Source of the DNA: Pseudopedobacter sp045629485
GTDB lineage: Bacteria; Bacteroidota; Bacteroidia; Sphingobacteriales; Sphingobacteriaceae
NCBI GenBank assembly: GCA_045629485.1
Contig: JAZQRF010000303.1
Span: 1 to 62,423 of the forward strand
Reading direction: 5' to 3'
Length of the DNA stretch: 62,423 bases
The translations under genes and the position numbers were made by a program. Each line of letters opens with the position of its first letter. The first letter of the stretch is position 1. Below are positions 25,164-34,682 of this stretch, in pieces. The notes under the pieces were generated by a model. It searched no databases, was not told the origin of the DNA, and saw nothing but the letters and a program-made list of their open reading frames with translations.

Positions 25164-26576
25164 ATGAAAAATTATAAAATTACCGTTATTTATAAAAAAT
25201 TGCTTGCCGATACCACAACGCCGGTAAGCATATACCTGCGCTTACGGGATGTATTTCCGAACACGATACTCCTCGAAAGCTCCGACTATCATAGCAGGGA
25301 AAACAGCATGAGCTATGTATGCTGCGAATCTATAGCAAGTATCATATTAGAGAACGAGGTCCTCACTAAAAGATATCCTGATAATACTTCTACAAGGTAT
25401 GAAAGAGGAGAATTTAACCTGGTTGATGAAGTTAGTGCTTTTAGAAAGAGCTTTGAGAGTAATGCGGTAGCTGATAATAAGTTTGTTACTGATGGCCTTT
25501 TTGGCTATTTCACCCACGAAGCCATAGAGCATTTCGAAGATATCAAGTTAAAGGCCGACGAAAAGGACGAAAGGAAAATTCCTTTAATGCAGTACCATGT
25601 ATACCGGTATATTATTGCTATAGACCATTTTAAAAATGAACTTTACATTGTAAAAAATGAATGTGAATTTGAGAAAGGAACAAACGGCTTAGAAAAAATA
25701 GAATACCTTATACAAAATAAAAATTTTCCGGAATACAAATTCAACACCAATGGCAACGAAGAATCTAATCTTAAAGATGAGGATTTTAAAGCCCTTGTGG
25801 TTAAAATGAAAAAACATATATACCGCGGCGATGTGTTCCAAATTGTTCCTTCCAGAGCTTTTTCGACGGCTTTCCAGGGAGATGAATTTAACGTTTACAG
25901 GGCATTAAGATCTATCAACCCCTCTCCTTACCTTTTCTATTTTGATTATGGTAATTTCAAGATCTTTGGTTCTTCGCCCGAAGCGCAACTAACCATCAAA
26001 AATAATGTGGCAACTATTTTTCCTATTGCCGGTACTTTTAAAAGATCTGGTAATGATGCGGAAGACAAGTTAATTGCCGAACGTTTGGAGAACGACCCAA
26101 AAGAATCTGCCGAACATGTGATGCTGGTAGATCTGGCCAGGAATGACTTGAGCAGGCATTGCGAAAACGTAGAAGTAAAAGCTTATAAAGAAGTGCAGTT
26201 TTACTCCCATTTAATCCATCTGGTTTCTAAAGTAAGTGGCAAGCTAAAGGAAGGCATCAATCCTTTTAAAATTGTTGCCGATACTTTTCCCGCTGGTACC
26301 CTTAGTGGAGCTCCAAAGTACAGGGCGATGGAAATTATAGATGAAAACGAAAATATCAAAAGAAGTTTTTATAGCGGAGCGATAGGCTTCCTGGGCTTTA
26401 ATGGAGATTTTAACCACGCCATCATGATCCGCTCTTTCTTAAGTAAAGATAACCGGCTTCATTACCAGGCAGGCGCTGGAATTGTTGCCGATTCTGATCC
26501 GGAGAGTGAATTAAACGAAGTGAATAACAAAATAGCAGCTTTAAGAAAAGCTATTCTTATGGCACAGGAAATATGA
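25164..26576 (+). CDS. trpE: Anthranilate synthase component I
   Basis: Converts chorismate to anthranilate using ammonia from TrpG, the first step of tryptophan synthesis. 470 aa. The chorismate-binding domain has the family blocks FQIVPSRAF, PSPYLFYFD, PIAGTFKRSG, DLARNDLSR and FPAGTLSGAPK. An N-terminal LLESSDYHSRE segment carries the residues associated with Trp feedback inhibition (the LLES region). It is under control of the upstream leader/attenuator. Its stop overlaps the chorismate mutase start by four bases. Confidence 0.95.
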   Translation: MKNYKITVIYKKLLADTTTPVSIYLRLRDVFPNTILLESSDYHSRENSMSYVCCESIASIILENEVLTKRYPDNTSTRYERGEFNLVDEVSAFRKSFESNAVADNKFVTDGLFGYFTHEAIEHFEDIKLKADEKDERKIPLMQYHVYRYIIAIDHFKNELYIVKNECEFEKGTNGLEKIEYLIQNKNFPEYKFNTNGNEESNLKDEDFKALVVKMKKHIYRGDVFQIVPSRAFSTAFQGDEFNVYRALRSINPSPYLFYFDYGNFKIFGSSPEAQLTIKNNVATIFPIAGTFKRSGNDAEDKLIAERLENDPKESAEHVMLVDLARNDLSRHCENVEVKAYKEVQFYSHLIHLVSKVSGKLKEGINPFKIVADTFPAGTLSGAPKYRAMEIIDENENIKRSFYSGAIGFLGFNGDFNHAIMIRSFLSKDNRLHYQAGAGIVADSDPESELNEVNNKIAALRKAILMAQEI

Positions 26577-26863
26577 TCTTTAAATGTAAAAACATAGAAG
26601 AAGTACGCTTTCATATAGACGAAATAGATCAGGAGGTAATTGGTTTATTAGGAAAGAGATTTCAGTTTGTTAAACAGGCATCGGCATTTAAAGCAAATGA
26701 AGAAAGTGTAAAAGCGCCGGAAAGGTTAAAAGCTATGTTAAATAAAAGACGCGAATGGGCAGCGGCTCAAAACCTTGATGCTGATGTGATAGAAAACCTT
26801 TACAAAGATTTAGTGAGCTATTTTATTAAAGAAGAATTAAAAGCTTTCAAAAGCAACATTTAA
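26573..26863 (+). CDS. Chorismate mutase (AroQ class, PchB-like)
   Basis: 96-aa all-helical AroQ domain. The conserved pattern includes RFHIDEIDQEVIGLLGKRFQ (about 11-30), then Lys in SAFKANE, the VKAPERLKAML block and the C-terminal IENLYKDLVSYFI helix. It should convert chorismate to prephenate; the PchB-like spacing leaves open an isochorismate-pyruvate lyase activity. Odd feature: it lies between trpE and trpG with a four-base overlap to trpE and one base to trpG. A competing chorismate enzyme is thereby placed under the Trp attenuator. Confidence 0.88.
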   Translation: MIFKCKNIEEVRFHIDEIDQEVIGLLGKRFQFVKQASAFKANEESVKAPERLKAMLNKRREWAAAQNLDADVIENLYKDLVSYFIKEELKAFKSNI

Positions 26864-26864
26864 A

Positions 26865-27437
26865 ATGAGCAAGAAAATATTGGTTATCGATAATTACGAT
26901 TCTTTTACCTACAACCTGGTGCATTTACTTAACGAATTAGGCCATGAGGCAACCGTTTGGAGAAATGACAAGTTCAGGATTGAAGATGTAGAAGAATTTG
27001 ATAAAATTTTATTGTCACCAGGCCCAGGTATCCCTTCAGAAGCGGGCCTCTTACTGGAGGTCATTAAAAAATACGCTCCTACAAAAAGTATTATGGGTGT
27101 ATGCCTTGGGCAACAAGCCATTGCAGAAGTTTTTGGGGGCGAGCTATATAACCTTAGCAAACCCGTACACGGCACCGCAACCAATATTAGGGTTTTGGGA
27201 GTACAGGATATTACCTTTAAAGATTTACCTGCAGCTTTTAAGGTGGGGCGTTACCACTCCTGGGCTGTAAAATCAGAGAATTTACCAGCCGATTTAGAGA
27301 TTACCGCCGTTGATGAACAAAACGTGGTAATGGCTTTGAGACATCGGAATTACGATGTAAGAGGCGTCCAGTTTCATCCGGAATCTGTATTAACTGAACT
27401 GGGAAAAGAAATGATCAATAACTGGCTTTCAAATTAA
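26865..27437 (+). CDS. trpG: Anthranilate synthase component II (glutamine amidotransferase)
   Basis: 190 aa class I amidotransferase that feeds ammonia to TrpE. The catalytic triad is visible: C80 in GVCLGQQAI, and H171 and E173 in FHPESVLTELG. The oxyanion-strand block SPGPGIPSEAG (51-61) and YDSFTYNLVH are typical of TrpG/PabA. In many bacteria one such subunit also serves PabB for folate synthesis, which cannot be excluded. It is followed 62 bases later by trpC rather than trpD. Confidence 0.95.
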   Translation: MSKKILVIDNYDSFTYNLVHLLNELGHEATVWRNDKFRIEDVEEFDKILLSPGPGIPSEAGLLLEVIKKYAPTKSIMGVCLGQQAIAEVFGGELYNLSKPVHGTATNIRVLGVQDITFKDLPAAFKVGRYHSWAVKSENLPADLEITAVDEQNVVMALRHRNYDVRGVQFHPESVLTELGKEMINNWLSN

Positions 27438-27499
27438 TATATTACAATTAAAAGCCCTGTTTCTTAAAAAGACTACCCGGTTTTAAGCGCTATAAAAAC

Positions 27500-28282
27500 A
27501 TGAATATTTTAGATAAAATTGTTGCCCGTAAAAAAGAAGAAGTTGCTGCGGCAAAAGCTGTACGTTCTGTTAAAGATTTGGAAAGCGAGATTGCTTTTTC
27601 GAGATCTACTTACAGCTTAAGAGATTTCTTAACTGATCCTTCCAAAACAGGCATTATAGCGGAGTTTAAAAGAAAATCTCCATCTAAAGGAATTATTAAC
27701 AATAAGGTTACGGTAGAGGAAGTTACCACGGGCTATGCCGCTGCCGGAGCCTCTGCTTTATCAGTACTTACAGACCATGATTTTTTTATGGGTCATGAAG
27801 ACGATTTGATTTCCGCAAGAAAAGTAAATGAAATTCCAATTCTTCGAAAAGATTTCATGGTAGACGAGTACCAGATTATCGAAGCAAAAGCGATAGGTGC
27901 TGATATTGTACTTTTAATTGCCGCTTGTTTAACTGCTCAGCAGATTTCTGATTTTGGAAAGTTGGCTAAATCTTTAGGGTTAAGCACATTGTTGGAAGTG
28001 CATAATCAGGAAGAGCTGGATTTTAGCCTCAACCCCTATATAGATGTAGTGGGTGTAAACAACCGCAACCTTAAAGATTTTACCGTCTCTATAAATACTT
28101 CTCTGCAATTGGCTCAAACCATTCCTTCGGATTTTCTTAAAATCTCTGAAAGTGCCCTTAGCCATCCGGATACGATAAAACTATTAAAAGACGCCGGTTT
28201 TAATGGCTTTTTAATAGGTGAAAATTTCATGAAAACTAGTAATCCTGGTAAAGCAATGGAAGAATTTGTAAGCCTTCTTTAG
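27500..28282 (+). CDS. trpC: Indole-3-glycerol phosphate synthase
   Basis: 260 aa TIM barrel that closes the indole ring in tryptophan synthesis. Family blocks are intact: IAEFKRKSPSKG (catalytic Lys), ALSVLTDHDFF, ILRKDFMVDEYQI, LEVHNQEELD, GVNNRNLKDF and the phosphate-binding FLIGENFM. It is the last gene of this cluster; trpD, trpF, trpB and trpA are not in the window. The 62-base gap behind trpG holds no hairpin, so it is probably co-transcribed. Confidence 0.95.
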   Translation: MNILDKIVARKKEEVAAAKAVRSVKDLESEIAFSRSTYSLRDFLTDPSKTGIIAEFKRKSPSKGIINNKVTVEEVTTGYAAAGASALSVLTDHDFFMGHEDDLISARKVNEIPILRKDFMVDEYQIIEAKAIGADIVLLIAACLTAQQISDFGKLAKSLGLSTLLEVHNQEELDFSLNPYIDVVGVNNRNLKDFTVSINTSLQLAQTIPSDFLKISESALSHPDTIKLLKDAGFNGFLIGENFMKTSNPGKAMEEFVSLL

Positions 28283-28499
28283 CGGGCAAACTCTTTTGTT
28301 TGATTGTTATTCTTTCTAAATAAAATTTCAGGTAATCGAAATATTTAATCAAACATCATGGTGCAATGAAATCTTGTATCTCGTTTAAATAAAAGTCATA
28401 TTCACAAAAACATGAACTGCTTTTATTGCTAACAGATAATAATCCTTAGCTTAGTGGTTTAGTTTTTGTCTGGTTTGCACTAAAATAAATTCAGCAGAT

Positions 28500-29237
28500 A
28501 TGGAGAAAGATCATATTTTAACTATAGATATTGGAGGTTCGAGCATAAAAGCCATTGTTTCAAATACAAAGGGCGAAACGCTGGTAGACTATATTAAAAC
28601 TTCAACACCAGAAAATGCCAATCCAGAAAATGTCCTCAAAGAGATAAAAAAGCTGGTCGCTGATTTTCCTCAATATACCAAAATATCTGTAGGCTTTCCG
28701 GGCTACGTTAAAAATGGAATCGTTTTTACTGCGCCAAACCTTGGAACAAAAGCGTGGAAAGATTATAAACTTGCCCAGGTAATTGCCAATATGTTTAATA
28801 AACCTGTTAGATTAATAAATGATGCAGACTTGCAGGGTTTTGCCCTCATTAATGGTAAAGGTCTAGAGATGGTTATTACCCTGGGAACCGGTTTTGGCAC
28901 TGCCCTGTTTGCAAATGGCGCTTCTTTACCTCATTTAGAACTTGCGCATCTTCCCATTAGAAAAGGCAAAGACTATGATGATTACATAGGCGATGCTGCC
29001 CTGAAAAAAGATGGAGAGGAAAAGTGGAATAAGAAAGTAAAAGAAGTACTTAAGATATTTAAAAATGTAGTGAACTACGATACGCTTTATTTAAGCGGAG
29101 GAAATGCTAAAAAAATCAACTTTAAGCTGGATGATAATATAATCATCTCCAGTAATAAAGATGGGGTTAAAGGTGGCTCTATTCTTTGGAAAAATAAAGA
29201 CGATTTTTCTCTTACAACAATCCTTCCTGACAAATAA
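28500..29237 (+). CDS. ROK-family glucokinase, polyphosphate-glucokinase-like
   Basis: 245 aa sugar kinase of the actin/ROK fold. The N-terminal phosphate-1 motif is DIGGSSIKA (10-18), the catalytic-Asp loop is LINDADLQGFA, the phosphate-2 motif is TLGTGFGTAL and the adenosine motif is YLSGGNAKKI. It lacks the CxCGxxGC zinc motif of typical ROK kinases, as do PPGK-type enzymes that use polyphosphate. It precedes zwf and pgl, which fits production of glucose-6-phosphate for the pentose phosphate route. Phosphate donor not provable here. Confidence 0.85.
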   Translation: MEKDHILTIDIGGSSIKAIVSNTKGETLVDYIKTSTPENANPENVLKEIKKLVADFPQYTKISVGFPGYVKNGIVFTAPNLGTKAWKDYKLAQVIANMFNKPVRLINDADLQGFALINGKGLEMVITLGTGFGTALFANGASLPHLELAHLPIRKGKDYDDYIGDAALKKDGEEKWNKKVKEVLKIFKNVVNYDTLYLSGGNAKKINFKLDDNIIISSNKDGVKGGSILWKNKDDFSLTTILPDK

Positions 29238-29457
29238 CTACACTAAGTATATGAAGTTACCATCACCTGATCCGGCTTGTTACACAGCAGGAATAAATAT
29301 GATGAGCACAATTTATTCAGTTTATACTGCAAGCAAGCGGGTTAAGTAAGTGATTTGTTAATTATAGATTTTCTAAAAACCTTTATTTTATTGAATAATT
29401 TAAGGGATATTAGCCCGAACTAAACTTTTCTAAAATACAAGATTATAATTCATCAAA

Positions 29458-30978
29458 ATGAAAACCCAAAACAAACCCAAACCAACCATATTTACCATAT
29501 TTGGTGGTACAGGAGATTTAGCTGCCCGAAAATTAATTCCTGCCTTATATAATATGTATTTAGACAATTATATGCCGCAAGAATTCACCATTGTGGGCTT
29601 AGGGAGAACAGAGTATAAAGATGAAGCGTTTAGAGAAATTCTTTTAGAGGGAATAAACAAGTTCTCGAGAAGCGGAAAAGCTAATGCTAAATGGAAAGCT
29701 TTTGCTGAAAATATCATCTACCTGCAATCTGATGCTACTAAGGAAAAAACTTATAAAGATTTAGAGGAAATCATCAGCGAAAGAGATCAGAATTGGTCAG
29801 AGCCAGCAACCATTATCCATTATCTATCAGTAGCGCCGCAGTTCTTCCCTATAATTTCAGAAAATATTTCTAAAATTAAGATGGAGGGAGGAAAAGATAA
29901 GTGCAGAATAGTAATTGAAAAACCATTTGGCCATGATTTAGAATCAGCAAAAGAACTTAATAATTTATTAAGATCACTATTTGACGAAACTCAAATCTAC
30001 CGTATAGATCACTACCTCGGTAAAGAGACGGTTCAAAATATCATGGCTTTCAGGTTTGCAAATGCGCTATTTGAACCTATATGGAACAGGAATTACATCG
30101 ATCATGTACAGATTTCTGTAACAGAAGATATTGGTGTAGAAGATCGTGGTGGTTATTACGATGGCTCCGGGGCATTAAAAGATATGGTGCAAAACCATAT
30201 TCTACAGGTGTTATGCCTTATTGCGATGGAACCTCCTGTAAGTTTTAATGCAGATGAAGTTCGCAACAGAAGAGTAGATGTTTTAAGAGCCATCAGAAAA
30301 TTCGGACACGAAGAAGTAAAAAATAATACCGTAAGAGGACAATACACCGGCGGATGGGTAGAGGGCAAAGAGGTGGTGGGTTACCGCGAAGAAAAAGGGG
30401 TAAATCCGAATTCTAACACCGAAACCTTTGCCGCTTTAAAATTTTTTATTGATAACTGGCGCTGGCAAAATGTTCCTTTTTACGTAAGGACAGGGAAAAG
30501 AATGCATCAGAAATCTTCTGTTATCAGCATCCAGTTTAAAGACGTTCCGCACCCGATTTTCCCTATCCAGGCATCAGAAAGCTGGCAGCAAAACAGGCTG
30601 ATTATCAGTATTCAACCAGAGATGAGTATTAGGTTACAGGTACAGGCAAAAAGACCAGGATTGGATATGGTATTAAACCCTGTAGATATGGTATTTAATT
30701 ATGACGGAACTTACCCTTCAGAATCTCCAGAAGCTTACGAAACCTTATTATTAGATGTTATGGAAGGCGACCAGACTTTATTTATGAGAGCCGACCAGGT
30801 AGAATCTGCATGGGAATTGTTAATGCCTGTTGTAGAAAATTGGGAATCACGTAAAAGTCTTAATTTTCCTAATTATGCAGCAGACAGCTGGGGCCCGGAA
30901 ATTGCAGAAGCTTTAATTGCAAAAGATGGTTTCCATTGGTTTACAATGCCTATCAAAAATAAAACAGACAAAAAATGA
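29458..30978 (+). CDS. zwf: Glucose-6-phosphate 1-dehydrogenase
   Basis: Oxidises glucose-6-phosphate to 6-phosphogluconolactone and makes NADPH. 506 aa, normal length. The coenzyme motif GGTGDLAARKL (16-26) and the active-site block RIDHYLGKE (182-190) are intact, as is EKPFGHD. Its last bases overlap the start of pgl by four bases (ATGA), so the two enzymes of consecutive steps are translationally coupled. Confidence 0.97.
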   Translation: MKTQNKPKPTIFTIFGGTGDLAARKLIPALYNMYLDNYMPQEFTIVGLGRTEYKDEAFREILLEGINKFSRSGKANAKWKAFAENIIYLQSDATKEKTYKDLEEIISERDQNWSEPATIIHYLSVAPQFFPIISENISKIKMEGGKDKCRIVIEKPFGHDLESAKELNNLLRSLFDETQIYRIDHYLGKETVQNIMAFRFANALFEPIWNRNYIDHVQISVTEDIGVEDRGGYYDGSGALKDMVQNHILQVLCLIAMEPPVSFNADEVRNRRVDVLRAIRKFGHEEVKNNTVRGQYTGGWVEGKEVVGYREEKGVNPNSNTETFAALKFFIDNWRWQNVPFYVRTGKRMHQKSSVISIQFKDVPHPIFPIQASESWQQNRLIISIQPEMSIRLQVQAKRPGLDMVLNPVDMVFNYDGTYPSESPEAYETLLLDVMEGDQTLFMRADQVESAWELLMPVVENWESRKSLNFPNYAADSWGPEIAEALIAKDGFHWFTMPIKNKTDKK

Positions 30979-31700
30979 GCTTAAATATTTTCAATAATTC
31001 AGACGAAGCCATAAAGGCAGTTGCTAGTTATTTTATTAGTGTTGCTCAGCAGGCCATTAGTGACAGGACGCAATTCAATGTTTCTTTATCTGGTGGAAGT
31101 TCTCCTAAAAAGCTTTATGAATTATTAGCCAGCGCTGAATTAAAAGAACAAATAGACTGGACAAAGGTATATTTCTTCTTTGGCGATGAACGTTATGTAG
31201 CACACGATGATCCTGACAGCAATTATTTAATGGCATACAATGCTTTATTCGCCCCCTTAAACATCAGCGAAGAGCAAATTTTTAAAGTAGATACCGAATT
31301 AGATCCTGCCAGTGCTGCATTAGATTATCAAAGAATTATTTGTAAACATTTTAATAGTGAACCCGTTTTTGATCTTGTTTTACTAGGATTGGGCGATGAT
31401 GCACACACTGCTTCTTTATTCCCTCATACACCATTGCTATGGATTGATGAAGAGCTTGTAAAAGAAGTATACCTGAAAGATAAGGCTGTTTACAGAATAA
31501 GCATGACTGCCCCTTTAATTAATAAAGCAAAAAATATTGCTTTCTTAACATTTGGAGGAAGTAAGGCTGATGCTATAAAATTTGTTTTAGAAGCCGCTAA
31601 AGACATTGATAACTACCCTGCACAACTCATTAACCCAACCAATGGAGATTTACAATGGTTTATTGATGAAGCAGCGGCAGCGAAACTGGAGAAAAAATAA
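30975..31700 (+). CDS. pgl: 6-phosphogluconolactonase (DevB/Pgl type)
   Basis: Hydrolyses 6-phosphogluconolactone, the product of Zwf. 241 aa of the NagB/DevB fold with SLSGGSSPKKLYELL (36-50), VYFFFGDERYV and the conserved LGLGDDAHTASLFPH. It overlaps zwf by four bases. No 6-phosphogluconate dehydrogenase (gnd) follows; the next gene is murF. Confidence 0.95.
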   Translation: MSLNIFNNSDEAIKAVASYFISVAQQAISDRTQFNVSLSGGSSPKKLYELLASAELKEQIDWTKVYFFFGDERYVAHDDPDSNYLMAYNALFAPLNISEEQIFKVDTELDPASAALDYQRIICKHFNSEPVFDLVLLGLGDDAHTASLFPHTPLLWIDEELVKEVYLKDKAVYRISMTAPLINKAKNIAFLTFGGSKADAIKFVLEAAKDIDNYPAQLINPTNGDLQWFIDEAAAAKLEKK

Positions 31701-31718
31701 TATAAAGACATCAATTGT

Positions 31719-33026
31719 ATGAGGTTAATGAGTATTCAGGAACTTTATAAAATATACCTTCAAAACCCGGTAATTGGAACTGACACCCGAAAGATAACTT
31801 CGGGTTGTCTTTTTTTCGCCCTCAAAGGTGATCATTTTGACGCCAATAATTTTGCCGAACTGGCTTTAAAAGATGGTGCATCTTATGCCATTGTTGATGA
31901 TCCCAAAGTCGTAAAAAGCGATCGGTTTATTTTAGTCGGCAATGTACTGGAAACACTGCAACAATTAGCCACTTATCATCGTCAGCAACTCAATATTCCA
32001 ATAATTGGCTTAACCGGTACCAACGGCAAGACAACCACCAAGGAGCTGATAAAAGCGGTTTTATCTCAAAAGTTCAACACCTCTGCCACCCTCGGAAATT
32101 TAAATAACCATATTGGCGTCCCCTTAACTTTACTGGCGATTGAGCCTGATGTGGAAGTAGCCATTATCGAAATGGGGGCCAATCATCAGAAAGAGATAGC
32201 CATGCTGTCTGAGATTGCGAAGCCAGATTACGGATTAATTACCAATGTAGGGAAAGCACATTTGGAAGGCTTTGGTGGTTTTGAAGGCGTTAAAAAAGGT
32301 AAAGGCGAATTGTACACTTTCCTTGAAAAAACCCAAGGAACTGTTTTCATAAATAATGACATTCAGCATCTTAAAGAAATGGCCAACAACCATACTTTTA
32401 AGGAGGTAATTTATTACGGAACGTTGGCTTCAGGGTTAATTTCCGGGAAACTATTGGCTAACGACCCTTACCTGGAGGTCGAATGGTCAAATCTTACGGG
32501 CTCCTACGATGTAAAAACAAATCTTACGGGCATTTATAATTTCGAGAATATACTTGCCGCAATAGCTATTGGTGTAAAGTTCGGGCTAAATCCTGATGAA
32601 ATCAATACTGGCATCAGTACTTATCAACCCCAAAATAATCGTTCCCAGATTATTAAAACAAATGCAAATACCATAATTGGAGACTTTTACAATGCCAACC
32701 CAAGCAGTATGCTGGTTGCTATAGAAAATATTGCCCGGCTGGAAGCGGATGCTAAAACACTCATTTTAGGAGACATGTTCGAGTTAGGGGAAGAGTCGCC
32801 TTTAGAACATAAGTTAATCATAGAGAAAGCACTTTCTTTCAAATTTGACGGGGTAGTATTTATTGGGGAAGAGTTTTATAAATTCAATAAAGAGCATGAT
32901 GCTCAGTTTTTTAGGACTAGCGAAGAATTTAAATCACTCCTTAAAGCACATCCAATCCAGAATCACCTTATTCTTTTAAAAGGTTCAAGAGGGATGAAAC
33001 TGGAAACCTTACTGGAAGATTTATAA
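31719..33026 (+). CDS. murF: UDP-N-acetylmuramoyl-tripeptide--D-alanyl-D-alanine ligase
   Basis: Adds D-Ala-D-Ala to the UDP-MurNAc-tripeptide, the last cytoplasmic step of peptidoglycan precursor synthesis. 435 aa. The ATP loop GLTGTNGKTTTKEL (97-110), EMGANHQKEI and the NVGKAHLEGFG block are typical Mur-ligase elements. The N-terminal domain includes TDTRKITSGCLFFAL. It lies outside the usual mur/fts cluster, as in several Bacteroidota. It is 18 bases after pgl. Confidence 0.95.
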   Translation: MRLMSIQELYKIYLQNPVIGTDTRKITSGCLFFALKGDHFDANNFAELALKDGASYAIVDDPKVVKSDRFILVGNVLETLQQLATYHRQQLNIPIIGLTGTNGKTTTKELIKAVLSQKFNTSATLGNLNNHIGVPLTLLAIEPDVEVAIIEMGANHQKEIAMLSEIAKPDYGLITNVGKAHLEGFGGFEGVKKGKGELYTFLEKTQGTVFINNDIQHLKEMANNHTFKEVIYYGTLASGLISGKLLANDPYLEVEWSNLTGSYDVKTNLTGIYNFENILAAIAIGVKFGLNPDEINTGISTYQPQNNRSQIIKTNANTIIGDFYNANPSSMLVAIENIARLEADAKTLILGDMFELGEESPLEHKLIIEKALSFKFDGVVFIGEEFYKFNKEHDAQFFRTSEEFKSLLKAHPIQNHLILLKGSRGMKLETLLEDL

Positions 33027-33074
33027 AAAACATCGTCGTTTGAATAATTTTTTTTATTTTCCATAAAAAAAATT

Positions 33075-34616
33075 ATGCCTGTTAAAACTTTTGGCGGCGC
33101 AGTTTATGGGATAGAGGCCCAAATTATAACTGTAGAAGTAAACATATTTTCAGGAAAACCCCAATATTTTATCGTTGGCTTGCCGGATAATGCCGTAAAA
33201 GAAAGTATGCTGAGGATAGAAAGCGCCTTAACTACCAGTGGTTTCAAAATGCCCAGACAAAAAATTGTGGTGAATATGGCTCCTGCAGACATTCGAAAGG
33301 AGGGATCTTCTTATGACCTCACCATTGCCACGGGCATTTTAGCTGCATCCGGGCAAATACCGGAAGATGAACTGAAAGACTACCTGATTATGGGCGAAGT
33401 CTCTTTAGACGGGCAGGTACAGCCCATCAAAGGAGCACTACCCCTTTCTATCCAGGGAAGAAATGAAAAAATTAAAGGTTTTATCCTCCCTATTCAGAAT
33501 GCCAGAGAAGCAGCTATAGTAAGTGAGGTAGAAGTTTTCGGCATCAGTCACATCTCCGAAATTGTAAAGCTTTTTAAAAACGGGATAAAACCTAAGCAAA
33601 CTATTGTTAACACGAGAGATGAATTTTTTAATGCCAAGAATATTTATGACGCCGATTTTGCAGATGTAAAAGGACAGGAAAACATCAAAAGATCTTTAGA
33701 AATTGCTGCAGCAGGTGGGCATAATGCGATTTTAATTGGGCCTCCGGGAGCTGGAAAAACAATGCTGGCCAAACGTTTACCTACCATATTACCTCCGCTT
33801 AATTTACATGAAGCTTTAGAAACCACCAAAATTCATTCGGTTGCGGGCAAACTCTCTGCATCTGATTCTTTGGTTACTGCAAGGCCTTTTCGATCTCCCC
33901 ACCATACGGTTTCGGATGTGGCCCTGGTAGGTGGGGGTGGAAATCCGCAGCCCGGAGAAATCTCTTTAGCTCATAACGGGGTTCTGTTTTTAGATGAATT
34001 ACCGGAATTCAAACGAACAGTTTTGGAGGTGATGCGCCAGCCGCTTGAGGAAAGAAAGGTAACCATTGCAAGGGCAAAAATGTCGGTCGATTATCCCTCC
34101 AGCTTTATGCTGATCGCTGCCATGAATCCCTGTCCTTGTGGCTATTTCAACCATCCTGAGAAAGAATGTATTTGTGCCCCAGGAATTGTACAAAAATACC
34201 TAAGCAAGGTAAGCGGGCCGCTTTTAGACAGGATAGACCTACACGTAGAAGTAACTCCAGTAAATTTCGAAGAACTATCTTCTGAAAGAAAAACTGAGCG
34301 CAGTGATCTCATTAGGGAAAGGGTAATTAATGCCCGTGGAATGCAAACCTTAAGGTTCGAAGCCTATTCAGACATCAATTGCAATGCGCAAATGAGTCCG
34401 CAAATGGTGAGGGCTATTTGCCAAATCTCTGAAGAAGGCCAGCAATTGCTTAAAAAAGCCATGGAAAAGTTAGGCTTATCTGCCCGGGCTTATGACCGAA
34501 TTCTTAAAGTTGCCAGAACCATTGCAGACTTGGCAGGAAGCGAGGAGATAGGAATAGAACATTTGGCAGAAGCGATCCATTTCAGAAGTTTGGATAGAGA
34601 GAATTGGGCTACTTAA
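33075..34616 (+). CDS. comM: YifB/ComM-family Mg-chelatase-like AAA+ ATPase
   Basis: 513 aa. An N-terminal Lon-like domain (about 1-170) is followed by an AAA+ ATPase with Walker A GPPGAGKT (222-229), Walker B LFLDELPEF and the four-cysteine insertion (PCPCGYFNHPEKECIC). A C-terminal Mg_chelatase_C domain ends the protein. In Gammaproteobacteria ComM is a helicase that promotes branch migration during natural transformation. The same role is inferred here, with less certainty outside that group. Confidence 0.93.
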   Translation: MPVKTFGGAVYGIEAQIITVEVNIFSGKPQYFIVGLPDNAVKESMLRIESALTTSGFKMPRQKIVVNMAPADIRKEGSSYDLTIATGILAASGQIPEDELKDYLIMGEVSLDGQVQPIKGALPLSIQGRNEKIKGFILPIQNAREAAIVSEVEVFGISHISEIVKLFKNGIKPKQTIVNTRDEFFNAKNIYDADFADVKGQENIKRSLEIAAAGGHNAILIGPPGAGKTMLAKRLPTILPPLNLHEALETTKIHSVAGKLSASDSLVTARPFRSPHHTVSDVALVGGGGNPQPGEISLAHNGVLFLDELPEFKRTVLEVMRQPLEERKVTIARAKMSVDYPSSFMLIAAMNPCPCGYFNHPEKECICAPGIVQKYLSKVSGPLLDRIDLHVEVTPVNFEELSSERKTERSDLIRERVINARGMQTLRFEAYSDINCNAQMSPQMVRAICQISEEGQQLLKKAMEKLGLSARAYDRILKVARTIADLAGSEEIGIEHLAEAIHFRSLDRENWAT

Positions 34617-34682
34617 CACAATGACATTAAGCTAACAATCTTTTTCAGCTACCTTACGTTATACATCTAAATTACAAATGCG

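Noticed and set aside
29251..29349. 32-codon frame between the glucokinase gene and zwf
   Set aside because: No hydrophobic or family signature, not overlapped or coupled to a neighbour; indistinguishable from chance.
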